A DNA stretch of 28,920 nucleotides from a virus. Positions 12,918 through 21,116 of this stretch are shown here, in pieces. Positions within the stretch are counted from its first letter, which is position 1, and each line of letters begins with the position of its first letter. Location of the stretch: positions 1-28,920 of IMG/VR virus record IMGVR_UViG_3300008627_000040, one strand, 5' to 3'. Made by a program: the position numbers and the translations under genes. Under the pieces are notes generated by a model. That model was not told the DNA's origin, ran no database searches, and worked only from the letters and a program-made list of their open reading frames with translations.

Positions 12918-13454
12918 TCAATTATCAAGTAGATTTTTAATTTCATAGTTTACATAACGAAATGTAGCAGTTGCAACAAAATATTCTACATCTGCAACGG
13001 AACTGTCAAATTCAATAGACGATACATTAATTGGAAATGCATCGTAAAAATGAAACTCCATTTGAGGATTCATTGCACTTGTTAGAAGTGTAAGAACAAT
13101 AGTGGAAACTGTCCCACCTCTTGCAGTTGGATTTGAGCCACCTGCTTTGAGTTTGCGATATTTCTCTTGTCCTTCTGCGAGCCCAAGTGCTATGATTCGG
13201 TCATAAATTTCTGTCCAGTTTTTCATATGTTCGTCTACAATAAAACGGATAGACAACTCTTCAAAATTCACTCTCGAACCAGCTACAGGAATAGTTGCGG
13301 TTGGATTGAAAATCTCTATTGCATCTATTGAAACGCCTGGAATGTTTGCTGCCTGACAAAACCATGTCATATGCGGAGCATCTTCCATAGTCAGACGAAA
13401 ACTGATATTGGAGAGATAGTTTAAATTATCGGGTACTTTATTTGATGCACTCAT
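12918..13454 (-). CDS. gp3-like / tail-tube-fold protein
   Basis: A 178-residue protein (NLNYLSNISFRLTMEDAPHM; TWFCQAANIPGVSIDAIEIF; NFEELSIRFIVDEHMKNWTE; FVATATFRYVNYEI) showing the beta-barrel rhythm of phage tube-type proteins, related in style but not closely to the three gp19-like genes. Size and position between gp23 and uvsY match the gene 3 slot of T4-like cyanophages (tail completion and sheath stabiliser, as I recall it). A tail-terminator or tube-initiator role is therefore likely. The alternative is a divergent tube paralogue. Confidence 0.65.
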   Translation of the reverse strand: MSASNKVPDNLNYLSNISFRLTMEDAPHMTWFCQAANIPGVSIDAIEIFNPTATIPVAGSRVNFEELSIRFIVDEHMKNWTEIYDRIIALGLAEGQEKYRKLKAGGSNPTARGGTVSTIVLTLLTSAMNPQMEFHFYDAFPINVSSIEFDSSVADVEYFVATATFRYVNYEIKNLLDN

Positions 13455-13458
13455 ATTA

Positions 13459-14160
13459 TTATTTATTCAGTAAATTTTCAAACTCTATGTAGTTTAAGTG
13501 TTTTCCAACGTGATATATTTTATTATCAAATTCTTCTTTTATTCTTTTATGTTGAACAATCCAATTTTCTCTGTCAAATTGTGTGTCTTTTTTTGAATTA
13601 AAATATTGATTGGCTTCATGAATATCCGAAGCATAATTATAATGTTTTGTACCTAAAAAAATATTATCTGCTGTTCTATCTAGGTAATAATCAAATCCAA
13701 TACAGTATATGTCTTCTTTGGGATACATCATACATGCTAACCTTATCGCAGCCGTACCAGTGGTATAAGAATTTTCAATATCATCTCCCCACCAATCTAT
13801 TTTTTCAGATAATTCTTCATCTCCTACCCAATATATACAGGCTTCATTGAAATTTACTTCTATTGTGATAAAGTTATTTGTTTTGGGGGTTGTTTCATAA
13901 ATTTTATATCCAGAAGGATACATTGAACGAATCATGTCATAATGAAAACTTGGAATTTTATCAAAAGATTTAAAAAAACATTTATTTTTCTTGGAATAAC
14001 CAGAAAAACAAATATCCCAAGTCATAGGATGATCACCACATATTAAGTAAGTAGGTGTATAATCTCGATATATGGCATTACATCCATATGTTATATGTCC
14101 ATTTAATTGATTTAAATTGAATACTGACCTTGAACGACCATTTCCAATAACAACTATCAT
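13459..14160 (-). CDS. Putative GT42/DUF115-like glycosyltransferase
   Basis: From ATG at 14160 (GTGAGG 6 nt upstream) this encodes 233 residues. MIVVIGNGRSRSVFNLNQLN is a Rossmann-type first strand with GNG (6-8); CNAIYRDYTPTYLICGDHP follows. SYTTGTAAIRLACMMYPKED (132-150) and CIGFDYYLD (153-161) complete a pattern shared by GT42 sialyltransferases and DUF115-type proteins (GNG, TSG/TTG-A, GxDxY). A nucleotide-sugar-dependent transfer is possible, perhaps modifying virion or surface polysaccharide. It lies alone between the gp23 terminator and the gp3-like gene. The longer frame to 14187 lacks a good start. Confidence 0.55.
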   Translation of the reverse strand: MIVVIGNGRSRSVFNLNQLNGHITYGCNAIYRDYTPTYLICGDHPMTWDICFSGYSKKNKCFFKSFDKIPSFHYDMIRSMYPSGYKIYETTPKTNNFITIEVNFNEACIYWVGDEELSEKIDWWGDDIENSYTTGTAAIRLACMMYPKEDIYCIGFDYYLDRTADNIFLGTKHYNYASDIHEANQYFNSKKDTQFDRENWIVQHKRIKEEFDNKIYHVGKHLNYIEFENLLNK

Positions 14161-14187
14161 TTTAACCTCACAAGAAAATGACAACAA

Positions 14188-14221
14188 ACAAAAAAGGGAG
14201 AGGATTTTGACCTCTCCCTTT
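14188..14221 (-). terminator. Intrinsic terminator after gp23
   Basis: On the minus strand AAAGGGAGAGG (14211-14221) pairs perfectly over 11 bp with CCTCTCCCTTT (14193-14203) around a 7-nt loop, and the transcript continues in a T-run (14190-14195). It lies 29 nt past the gp23 stop codon. It should insulate or attenuate expression of the genes downstream of the capsid gene. Confidence 0.93.
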
Positions 14222-14249
14222 GAAATCCCTACTATATGTAGGTACTGGT

Positions 14250-15620
14250 TTACATCAAGTTAGCAATTCTGCACTTTCTGTAATACTCATTTTGCTCTGC
14301 GGCAGCATTGTCAGTTACACCTGTCATCCTACCATTACCAACAGTAGTACCCTCAGCAAATGGATTTGCAACCATACCATATCGTGTTTTGAAAGCGATA
14401 CGTGGTTGGAAACTTGCACTATCAACTGCACGAACCATTTGCAATGGAACGTATGGGCAATAGAAAATACCAGCATCCATTGGAGATGCACCTTTATAAC
14501 CTACTGTGTAATATTCTGCAGCATTCTTAGCAGCAAAAGGATCAACATACACTTTATAACGTCCATTAAGAACACCAGCAAAAGTGTTTGATGCTTCATC
14601 AACATTGAGGTTTGTACTCATTGAAGGAGCGTAGTCAAGGACTCCGGCCATCTGAAGTGCAGATGCAACGTCCGAGGATGTGATAATGATGTTTCCTTTA
14701 CCTCGGCGAGTTCCCTTAGCAATGGAATTAGCATCACGCTCAATGTGCATCATAAGACCTTTGAACTTTTCAACCATCCAACGTCCGTTAGAATCTGTGT
14801 CAAGGTCAAATACACCAGTATTTGTGGAAGGTGTGTCACTAATCTTTGCGTTGATATAAATCTTACGAACAACCTCACGATTGATTTCTGCAAGAATTTC
14901 AGCGGAAAGAATATTTGCAAGTTCGCCTTCAGCATCAAGTCCGTGTACTGCACGTAAATCTTGAGCAAGTTCCATTGAATAGGAACCTTTGAGTGCTCTT
15001 GTTCCTGCGGCCACTGAAACTTTCTCAATGGAAAAAGACATTTCTTGACTAATATCAGCTTCACCAGTTGCTACAGTATCAGCACCACCAGATGAATAAA
15101 CAGTTGCAGTAGCATTTGCAGATCCATCTGTATGAATCAAGAGGCCTGGTGTATCAACTGCATCACCAGTTGCATCACCGGCAGCACCCGATAATGAAGT
15201 TAATGCTTCGTCATAAAGTGCTTCTGCACCGGCTTGTGTTCCAACACGAGCACGTAATGCGAAAATAAGTCCAGTAGGACCAGACATTGGTTGAACACCA
15301 CAAATATCATAAGCGATAAGTTGTGGCATTGCACGGCGAACCATACTGATAAGAACTGGATCGGCAAAATCTACTCCGACTTGTCCTGCATCAGTACCAC
15401 CAGCTGCACCAGATCCTACGGCTGTAGTAGTACCCATAACAGAAATTGGAGTTGCTTCTGAAAGAAGACCCCCACCTTGTTGATCTTGAGCGAATTGTTT
15501 TTCAACATTCTCAAGACATAAAGCAGTTACCGCTCTTCGATGTGCATCCTTAATCTCTGGAAGATCGGGATGGTCAAGAACAGGCGCCCACTTTTTGTTA
15601 ATTTGTTCTGCGAGTTGCAT
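14250..15620 (-). CDS. 23: gp23-like major capsid protein precursor
   Basis: A 456-residue HK97-fold capsid protein of the T4 family: N-terminal MQLAEQINKKWAPVLDHPDL, then ADPVLISMVRRAMPQLIAYD (the conserved 'virtual' capsid start), IINREVVRKIY-type spine and the C-terminal GNGRMTG. A consensus (L/I)xE processing site, LSE-A at Glu55, would let the gp21 protease remove the first 55 residues, like cleavage at residue 65 in T4. It is somewhat shorter than T4 gp23 (521). CAGGAGT precedes the start. No TATAAATA lies directly upstream, so it is probably transcribed with gp22. Confidence 0.95.
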   Translation of the reverse strand: MQLAEQINKKWAPVLDHPDLPEIKDAHRRAVTALCLENVEKQFAQDQQGGGLLSEATPISVMGTTTAVGSGAAGGTDAGQVGVDFADPVLISMVRRAMPQLIAYDICGVQPMSGPTGLIFALRARVGTQAGAEALYDEALTSLSGAAGDATGDAVDTPGLLIHTDGSANATATVYSSGGADTVATGEADISQEMSFSIEKVSVAAGTRALKGSYSMELAQDLRAVHGLDAEGELANILSAEILAEINREVVRKIYINAKISDTPSTNTGVFDLDTDSNGRWMVEKFKGLMMHIERDANSIAKGTRRGKGNIIITSSDVASALQMAGVLDYAPSMSTNLNVDEASNTFAGVLNGRYKVYVDPFAAKNAAEYYTVGYKGASPMDAGIFYCPYVPLQMVRAVDSASFQPRIAFKTRYGMVANPFAEGTTVGNGRMTGVTDNAAAEQNEYYRKCRIANLM

Positions 15621-15659
15621 TTTAAAACTCCTGTTTTGTTTTAAAAACTATGTAAAAAA

Positions 15660-16736
15660 TTACTTACGAGCAATTGCTTTGCTGTAAGCTTCCATGATGT
15701 TATTCATTTTAGGAGATTCTTCTGAAACCTCTTCTTCTGAAACAACATCTTCTTGTTCAATATTTTCATCCTGTTTAACTTGATTAGGGAAATAACTCTC
15801 CTTAATCATTTTTACCTTATTCTCAAAATCATCTGCATTTTCCTCGTAAGTCACTCCATCAACCAAAGATTTCATTTTCTCTGCTTGTGTGTCTGCAAGG
15901 TCATCGCATACTTCTTCGAGAATTTTATTTTTGCGATAATCATTGAGTTCGTCTTTAGTTTTGACGTTCTCTTCGATTTGAGAATTTAATTTCTCTTCTA
16001 GTTCCTCAACTTTGTCAAAAAGGTTCTCTACAATGTCAACCTTTTCATCTGGAACTTCGATATAATGTTCGGTGAACAGATTTTTCAATCCACCCATGAA
16101 CTCTTCTGTAATTTCGCTTCTCAAGGAACTCTCAAGTGCAAGTTCGTTTTCTTTCATCCACTCTTCAACTACGTAGTTGAGGTATCCGTCAACTTTTTCA
16201 GTCAACTCATCACGGAAAGAAACGATTTCTTCTTGTAAGTTTTCTTGAAATTCTTTTTCGAGTTCGTCTATTTTTTCACTCGAAACTTCCATTACTTTTT
16301 GATGTACTGCTGCTTCGAAAATTGTTGCTGCTTTTGACTTGAATTCTTCGGAAAGTTCTTCTCCTTGAACCAAAGCAGCAATGTCTTCTTTGACATTAAT
16401 TTCAGGTATTGCAACCTTCACTTTCTTTTTCTTTTTACCGATTGCAATCTTATCACCTTCTGGTGATGCATCATCGGGTTCTTCTCCACCCAAATCTTCT
16501 GCTTCGATTACATCTAATAGGTCTTTGAAACGTTTTGAAACTTCTTCTTTTTTCAATCCGTTTACTTTGTCAAAAAGTTGTTTGATCATTGCAGTTTTGG
16601 TTGAAGGAACCCGAATCTCTTCAATATTCTCTTCTTCCACAGTTTCTTCTGCAACCTGCTCTGGAGCTTCAACAAGTTCCTGTTCTTGCTCAGTCTGTTC
16701 CAGAACTTCTTCTTGGTTATTAATTTCTTCAGTCAT
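15660..16736 (-). CDS. 22: gp22-like prohead scaffold protein
   Basis: A 358-residue acidic, almost wholly helical protein dominated by Glu and Lys coiled-coil segments. It contains KKKKKVKVAIPEINVKEDIA and, at the C-terminus, PKMNNIMEAYSKAIARK, a tail typical of T4-like scaffolds. Its place between gp21 and gp23 is diagnostic. It forms the prohead core and is degraded by gp21 during maturation. It is longer than T4 gp22 (269) because of a Glu-rich N-terminal extension (residues 1-50). A late promoter lies about 45 nt upstream. Confidence 0.9.
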   Translation of the reverse strand: MTEEINNQEEVLEQTEQEQELVEAPEQVAEETVEEENIEEIRVPSTKTAMIKQLFDKVNGLKKEEVSKRFKDLLDVIEAEDLGGEEPDDASPEGDKIAIGKKKKKVKVAIPEINVKEDIAALVQGEELSEEFKSKAATIFEAAVHQKVMEVSSEKIDELEKEFQENLQEEIVSFRDELTEKVDGYLNYVVEEWMKENELALESSLRSEITEEFMGGLKNLFTEHYIEVPDEKVDIVENLFDKVEELEEKLNSQIEENVKTKDELNDYRKNKILEEVCDDLADTQAEKMKSLVDGVTYEENADDFENKVKMIKESYFPNQVKQDENIEQEDVVSEEEVSEESPKMNNIMEAYSKAIARK

Positions 16737-16778
16737 TGAAACTCCTAAAAATTTTTATAAGTAGTTCGTGTCTGTTAA

Positions 16779-16786
16779 TATTTATA
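16779..16786 (-). promoter_or_regulatory. T4-type late promoter before gp22
   Basis: Exact TATAAATA on the minus strand in the 54-nt gap between gp21 and gp22, followed by the gp22 start about 43 nt later. The site matches the gp55 recognition sequence. Confidence 0.85.
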
Positions 16787-16790
16787 AAAC

Positions 16791-17441
16791 TTAAAGATTA
16801 GACAATAAATTTTTGAATTCTTTGAGTTTTACTTCTTCAAGTTGTTTTGAAGATGCTTTTTGAATGTTTTGTTTTGCACGTTCTACATCTTGTGCTTTTA
16901 ACAAACCATTTTCCCAAATCCATTCCACACCTTCCATAATACCTTCTACGAAAGCATTAGGTGCGGATGGATCTGCGACAATATCAGCAGCAGTTGCAAG
17001 ATAGAAATCATCTTGAACAATCTGTACTTTCTTGTCTGCTTTCAGTGTTCCCATACCTCTTGAGGAAACACCTAATCTTGCACCTTCATCAATCAAACTT
17101 TTTACAATCTGACCATTCGGTGTATCAAGAATCTTTGCTCGTCCGATAAAGTTTTTTCCATCCTCTACCAATTCTGTAATCATGTGTGAAACTTTGTCAA
17201 GATTTACAGTTGGTCCGTCTGGATGTCCCAATTCTCCAAAGGCACGTTTTGGTTCTACGTATTCTTTATTATATCGCTTTACTTCTTTTTGAAGAATTTC
17301 TTTTGGATAGATTCGTCCGTTTTTGTTTTTCTGTTCGGACTGCATGAAAATACCTTCAATAAAATACTGTTTCTTTCCTCCTGCACCTTCTTCAATAAGT
17401 TCATAATCTACTGATTCTGTTAACTCGCAGATTAATTTCAT
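16791..17441 (-). CDS. 21: gp21-like prohead core protease
   Basis: A 216-residue serine protease of the T4 prohead family. RAFGELGHPDGPTVNLDKVS holds the catalytic His73 and ARLGVSSRGMGTL (121-133) the catalytic serine. Length is near T4 gp21 (212). It processes capsid, scaffold and core proteins at (L/I)xE sites and then itself. It is placed directly upstream of its substrates gp22 and gp23. The start at 17441 is followed by MKLICELTES, with AAGG-type purines upstream. Confidence 0.92.
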   Translation of the reverse strand: MKLICELTESVDYELIEEGAGGKKQYFIEGIFMQSEQKNKNGRIYPKEILQKEVKRYNKEYVEPKRAFGELGHPDGPTVNLDKVSHMITELVEDGKNFIGRAKILDTPNGQIVKSLIDEGARLGVSSRGMGTLKADKKVQIVQDDFYLATAADIVADPSAPNAFVEGIMEGVEWIWENGLLKAQDVERAKQNIQKASSKQLEEVKLKEFKNLLSNL

Positions 17442-17449
17442 ACTTGCCT

Positions 17450-17773
17450 TTATTTTGCGTTACTAAATGCAAAATCTAAAACTTTCATGAAAGATTTGGT
17501 ATCTTTATTCATGTTCATTTGCATTTTTTTCTTGTTAGAAGAATTAAGTGAATCGTAAGTTTTTAATAATACATTAGCCGAATCTGGGTCAATTGGAACT
17601 TCTGTCCCAGAATCAAACTTTATGTTCATTTCTTTTTTCTTTTTGGAAATGGTTCGTAACATATCAATCACATCTTCACCCAGTATAGTAGACATTTTTG
17701 TAAACTTATTTTGTTCCATTTTAGGTGCAACGGGCAACCCCAAAACTTGTTTAAATTCTTTTAGTGTTTTCAT
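17450..17773 (-). CDS. Probable prohead core protein (gp68 position)
   Basis: From ATG at 17773 this encodes 107 residues, basic and helical: MKTLKEFKQVLGLPVAPKMEQ... and a Lys/Met/Asn-rich C-terminal half. The start is fixed by the TAATG overlap with the preceding gene; the frame extends to 17842, but only inside that gene. It occupies the slot of T4 gene 68, a prohead core component, but I cannot show sequence homology. The segment DFAFSNAK ends the protein. Confidence 0.65.
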   Translation of the reverse strand: MKTLKEFKQVLGLPVAPKMEQNKFTKMSTILGEDVIDMLRTISKKKKEMNIKFDSGTEVPIDPDSANVLLKTYDSLNSSNKKKMQMNMNKDTKSFMKVLDFAFSNAK

Positions 17774-18168
17774 TATCCTGTCCAACCTGTGTCTTTTTTC
17801 ATTTCTAAACAAATATATCCAGTTGCATTTACTGAAACACATTCAATATCTGCTGATGTTGCGGTTGTGTTGGTTGCATTATTATAAATCATTGGTCCAT
17901 CATAGTAACCTGTTCCTGCAACACGAATTGCAGTAGTATCAGAACTTGCGCCCTTGAATTCAATTAATGCAGAACCACCATTTGCAGCCGATGCAACCAA
18001 TCCCCACCAAACTCTACTGATATTTAATTTAGCACCATTTGCAAAATTGTTTAGTCCATCGGCATCTAATGCGGTTGCTGAAGCATTATGAGCATCTATA
18101 TCCAATAAAACTGTTACTGTTCCCCCTCCTGCATCTACATCTCTAAGGGTTCTTGTTGCGAATGCCAT
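17773..18168 (-). CDS. Small putative virion protein
   Basis: A 131-residue beta-rich protein beginning MAFATRTLRDVDAGGGTVTV. It is rich in Ala, Gly, Thr and Asn with many short strands (VLLDIDAHN, ISRVWWGLVASAA, YICLEMKK), the composition of capsid decoration or head-associated proteins. It shares the 'MAF' start seen in this phage's gp18, gp19-like and gp20 proteins. It lies in the late head operon after the gp67-like gene. Function is inferred only from context. Confidence 0.6.
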   Translation of the reverse strand: MAFATRTLRDVDAGGGTVTVLLDIDAHNASATALDADGLNNFANGAKLNISRVWWGLVASAANGGSALIEFKGASSDTTAIRVAGTGYYDGPMIYNNATNTTATSADIECVSVNATGYICLEMKKDTGWTG

Positions 18169-18169
18169 T

Positions 18170-18403
18170 TCATACCTCCACTTGTTCTGGTTCTACCTCT
18201 GGTTCTGCTTGGATTTCTTCTTCTGGTTCTGTTTCAACTTTGTCTGTAAACATAGTATTAGAAACCTCTTGTTTCTTGGTTGCGAGCATATCTACTACTT
18301 TAGAAGAAATAAGTTGATTGAAAGCATCATTTACTTTCAAGGGGTTATTTTGCATTGAATAATCTATTAAATCTACAGTCTTAAATTCTTGTTGTTCTGA
18401 CAT
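18170..18403 (-). CDS. gp67-like prohead core protein
   Basis: A 77-residue protein (T4 gp67 is 80) directly after the portal gene. LKVNDAFNQLISSKVVDMLA and TKKQEVSNTMF follow the 'helix with F..L...K..D.L..K..EV' pattern of small T4-like prohead core proteins. An acidic Glu/Pro tail (EPEEEIQAEPEVEPEQVEV) follows, in keeping with a core component removed by gp21. A late promoter lies about 26 nt upstream of the ATG. Assignment rests on position and composition. Confidence 0.65.
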   Translation of the reverse strand: MSEQQEFKTVDLIDYSMQNNPLKVNDAFNQLISSKVVDMLATKKQEVSNTMFTDKVETEPEEEIQAEPEVEPEQVEV

Positions 18404-18428
18404 AATCCTCCAAAAAATTGTCTATTAA

Positions 18429-18436
18429 TATTTATA
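18429..18436 (-). promoter_or_regulatory. T4-type late promoter before the gp67-like gene
   Basis: Exact TATAAATA on the minus strand between the portal stop (18440) and the start of the gp67-like gene (18403). Confidence 0.83.
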
Positions 18437-18439
18437 AAA

Positions 18440-19930
18440 CTAGATGTCTTCGTCTTCTGAGTCATCTGATTCACTATCAAGTTCACTTTCAATTCTTTCG
18501 TTTTCCAACTGCGCTTCTTCTTCATTTTGTCTAAGTATGTTCGTCCTGAACCATTCTTTTGAATAATATTTTCCTACAAAATCTTCCATATCTCTTGCAA
18601 GAGTCATTCTTGCAGTCATTATTTCTTGATGTTTTAATTCTGTGTAGAAATGATCTGATGTAAAATTGTATTGTATTTTGTCTCTAATTTTTGACCAATC
18701 GGCAGAAGTCATTACATTTTTCAGTATCAACTGTTTTTCCATCACCTCTTGAAACAATGAAGAAAATCTTATCTGAAGTTTATTGACAAATTTACTGAAT
18801 AATAGTTCGTCCCTTGTAATTTCACTTTCTCTTCCAAGAGAAAATCCCGAATCTGCTTCTAGTCGTGAAACAGGAACGTGCATGGCTTTGTAAAGTTTTT
18901 TCTGAAAATAATCTACGTCATCTAATTGTCCAAGATTTTCACCGCCGGGGAGTGTGGTAATTTCTGTTCCTCTCCCACCTTCTCTTCGTGGCAACCAGTA
19001 ATCCTCTAACATTGATTGATGTCTGCGGTCATCTCTAACTTCTCCTGTGTCGGAATCATAGACTAACCGATTCTTGTATCGTGTCATAATGTCACGAATG
19101 TATTGTTCTGCTTTGACTTTTGGTAGATTTCCTACGTCAATGTAAAAAATTCTTCGTTCTGGTGCTCTTGATATGCGATAAATGACGATTGCATCTTCAA
19201 CCATTCGTAATTGATTGAGAGGTTTGATTGCCTTGTGAAGATAAGACAATACTTGTTTTTTCTTTGGATCAAGAAGTCCAGATGTACAGTATGCGATACT
19301 GTCCTTGGAAATGAGAATACCTTGTTGGTGTTGATTATTCATTCCAGCTGGATTGTACGTGAATATCTCATCAACCTTTACGTTGACAGTATCTTGTGGT
19401 GTTTTTTGTTTGTTGACATGATTGACTTTTTTGATTTTTGTAGCATCTAAACTTCGCAATTCAACAATACCTCTTGATGGATCATTTTCATCAATCATGA
19501 TGTGATAGTATAATCTTCCTTCCACATACCATCTGCGGAAAATCTCATGTCCGAAATTATTGAAGTTCAGTAAGTCAAGGACAACATCAAACTCATTTCT
19601 TATTTTTGTCTTGATTGATTCGGTAAGACCTGTATTATCAAGGAGAATATTTACTGGTCGTTCGCCTTTTCCTGCAACAATTGCTTCGTTTACAATATTC
19701 TCTATTGCAATTTCACAATCTGAAAGTGAGGACATTTCACGATATTTGAAGATAAGATCAACATCACTTTTATATGCACCCTCCATGTTGAGGTAAGAAC
19801 CATAGGCTCCTCCCCCAGCAATCATCATAGAACCATCTTCATTTTCTGGAAGTGCAAATGCAGGAACTTTTGCATTTGGTTGTTCTTCACTCTTTCTTTC
19901 AATTTTGAAACCAAATATTTCAAATGCCAT
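18440..19930 (-). CDS. 20: gp20-like portal protein
   Basis: A 496-residue portal subunit (T4 gp20: 524). MAFEIFGFKIERK; DVDLIFKYREMSSLSDCEIA; YHIMIDENDPSRGIVELRSL; LRMVEDAIVIYRISRAPERR; IFYIDVGNLPKVKAEQYIRD; WLPRREGGRGTEITTLPGGE; YKAMHVPVSRLEADSGFSLG are all classic T4-like portal blocks. The dodecameric portal nucleates prohead assembly, binds gp17 and conducts DNA. An acidic tail (SELDSESDDSEDEDI) ends it. GGGAGATT precedes the ATG. Confidence 0.95.
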   Translation of the reverse strand: MAFEIFGFKIERKSEEQPNAKVPAFALPENEDGSMMIAGGGAYGSYLNMEGAYKSDVDLIFKYREMSSLSDCEIAIENIVNEAIVAGKGERPVNILLDNTGLTESIKTKIRNEFDVVLDLLNFNNFGHEIFRRWYVEGRLYYHIMIDENDPSRGIVELRSLDATKIKKVNHVNKQKTPQDTVNVKVDEIFTYNPAGMNNQHQQGILISKDSIAYCTSGLLDPKKKQVLSYLHKAIKPLNQLRMVEDAIVIYRISRAPERRIFYIDVGNLPKVKAEQYIRDIMTRYKNRLVYDSDTGEVRDDRRHQSMLEDYWLPRREGGRGTEITTLPGGENLGQLDDVDYFQKKLYKAMHVPVSRLEADSGFSLGRESEITRDELLFSKFVNKLQIRFSSLFQEVMEKQLILKNVMTSADWSKIRDKIQYNFTSDHFYTELKHQEIMTARMTLARDMEDFVGKYYSKEWFRTNILRQNEEEAQLENERIESELDSESDDSEDEDI

Positions 19931-19965
19931 TATTTAATCTCCCAAATAAATGTAGGTTGTCTTGA

Positions 19966-20517
19966 TTATGTATTACTTGTGATTGTTGTTGATTCCCAAT
20001 AGTCATATGTCCAAGTGCAAGTAAATTCTTCTATTTCTCCTGCACTCCAATCTAAAGTAATTGGAGACAGAGCTGTAGGAAAAGCATTGAAAAATTTATA
20101 AGATTTCAATTTATTTCCTTGTTTTCCAAATTGAGTAACTGTCAATTCTTTTTTATATTTTACATTGTCACCTTCTGCAATACCAAAGTTACTGTCTCTA
20201 TTATTTAGTTTGTGTCCAGACACTAAATTCATCCATTGTTCCAATGCATTTCTAATACCAAAATCTTCATCGTTAATGATGGTAGTGTCCCAAGTATCAA
20301 AGGTTCTATCGCCTGCAACTTTGATTGACTTCCCATGAAAAAATACTTCATGAGAGCCAATATTAGATGCAGGAATAGATGTACCTTTTATAAGGAATTC
20401 TGAACGTGTAGGTGGATTGGTTACATCCGTTGGATAGAGAAGTTCAACTATGAACAGGGAAGGGCGTGCCCCTCCCTGTTGTAAATTAGATTTGAACTCC
20501 GTGACTGAAAAAGCCAT
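19966..20517 (-). CDS. 19: gp19-like tail tube protein, copy 3
   Basis: A 183-residue protein: MAFSVTEFKSNLQQGGARPS, IKGTSIPASNIGSHEVFFHG, TFDTWDTTIINDEDFGIRNA, FFNAFPTALSPITLDWSAGE, TCTWTYDYWE. This is the T4 tube-protein layout (T4 gp19 is 163 residues), forming the inner tail tube under the sheath. It is closer to copy 2 (shared NDEDF.IR and LDWS) than to copy 1. No clear ribosome binding site precedes its ATG, so translation may depend on copy 2. Which copy is the main tube subunit cannot be told. Confidence 0.88.
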   Translation of the reverse strand: MAFSVTEFKSNLQQGGARPSLFIVELLYPTDVTNPPTRSEFLIKGTSIPASNIGSHEVFFHGKSIKVAGDRTFDTWDTTIINDEDFGIRNALEQWMNLVSGHKLNNRDSNFGIAEGDNVKYKKELTVTQFGKQGNKLKSYKFFNAFPTALSPITLDWSAGEIEEFTCTWTYDYWESTTITSNT

Positions 20518-20531
20518 TCATTTTAAACTCA

Positions 20532-21104
20532 TTATTGCACGCCATTAATCAAGGAATTATTTTCCTCTGCGGATGCTCCATGACTCCAATAGTCAAATGC
20601 CCAAGTTACTGGATATTCTTCTACTGCATCACTAGACCAATCAAGAGGAATTTCTCCAAGTTCTGTCGGCCAAAGATTGTGCATTTTCCATGAATGTACA
20701 TCATCTCCTTTTACACCAACCTGTGTGACTACTGCACTGCCAGGTGTATTGGTTTGTCCAAAGGCACCAGATCTTGTACCATCTAAATCGCCCGATAATC
20801 GCCTCATCCAATTCATAATTTTGATACGAATTGCAAAATCTTCATCGTTAAGAATTGTAGTAGTCCAATTATCGTAAGTACGAAAACCTGTCATTTTATA
20901 AGCTCTTCCTGCATAATTTATAGGTAAAGGAGCAATATTTGCTGCAGGAATAGCTGCAGCTTTAACAAGAATATTTTCATTATCTGAAAATGAGTTTGTA
21001 CCTTCCCCATCATTGATTAAAATCTTAAACAATGCTGGTCTTGCACCACCTTGGACATTTTGTGCAAAAAGGTTACTTTTGAATTCTGTTACTGTGAATG
21101 CCAT
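20532..21104 (-). CDS. 19: gp19-like tail tube protein, copy 2
   Basis: A 190-residue protein: MAFTVTEFKSNLFAQNVQGG, ARPALFKILIN, AAAIPAANIAPLPINYAGRA, NWTTTILNDEDFAIRIKIMN, MHNLWPTELGEIPLDWSSDA, VTWAFDYWSHGA. Same fold as its neighbours, with a longer C-terminal tail (EENNSLINGVQ). AAAGGAT lies 9 nt before the ATG. It separates from copy 3 by 14 nt and from copy 1 by 12 nt, consistent with one late transcript and tandem duplication. Confidence 0.88.
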   Translation of the reverse strand: MAFTVTEFKSNLFAQNVQGGARPALFKILINDGEGTNSFSDNENILVKAAAIPAANIAPLPINYAGRAYKMTGFRTYDNWTTTILNDEDFAIRIKIMNWMRRLSGDLDGTRSGAFGQTNTPGSAVVTQVGVKGDDVHSWKMHNLWPTELGEIPLDWSSDAVEEYPVTWAFDYWSHGASAEENNSLINGVQ

Positions 21105-21116
21105 TGTTGTTATCCT

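Noticed and set aside
13444-13455. AATAAATA before the gp3-like gene as a late promoter
   Set aside because: It differs from TATAAATA and is only a few bases from the start codon, too close for a normal leader.
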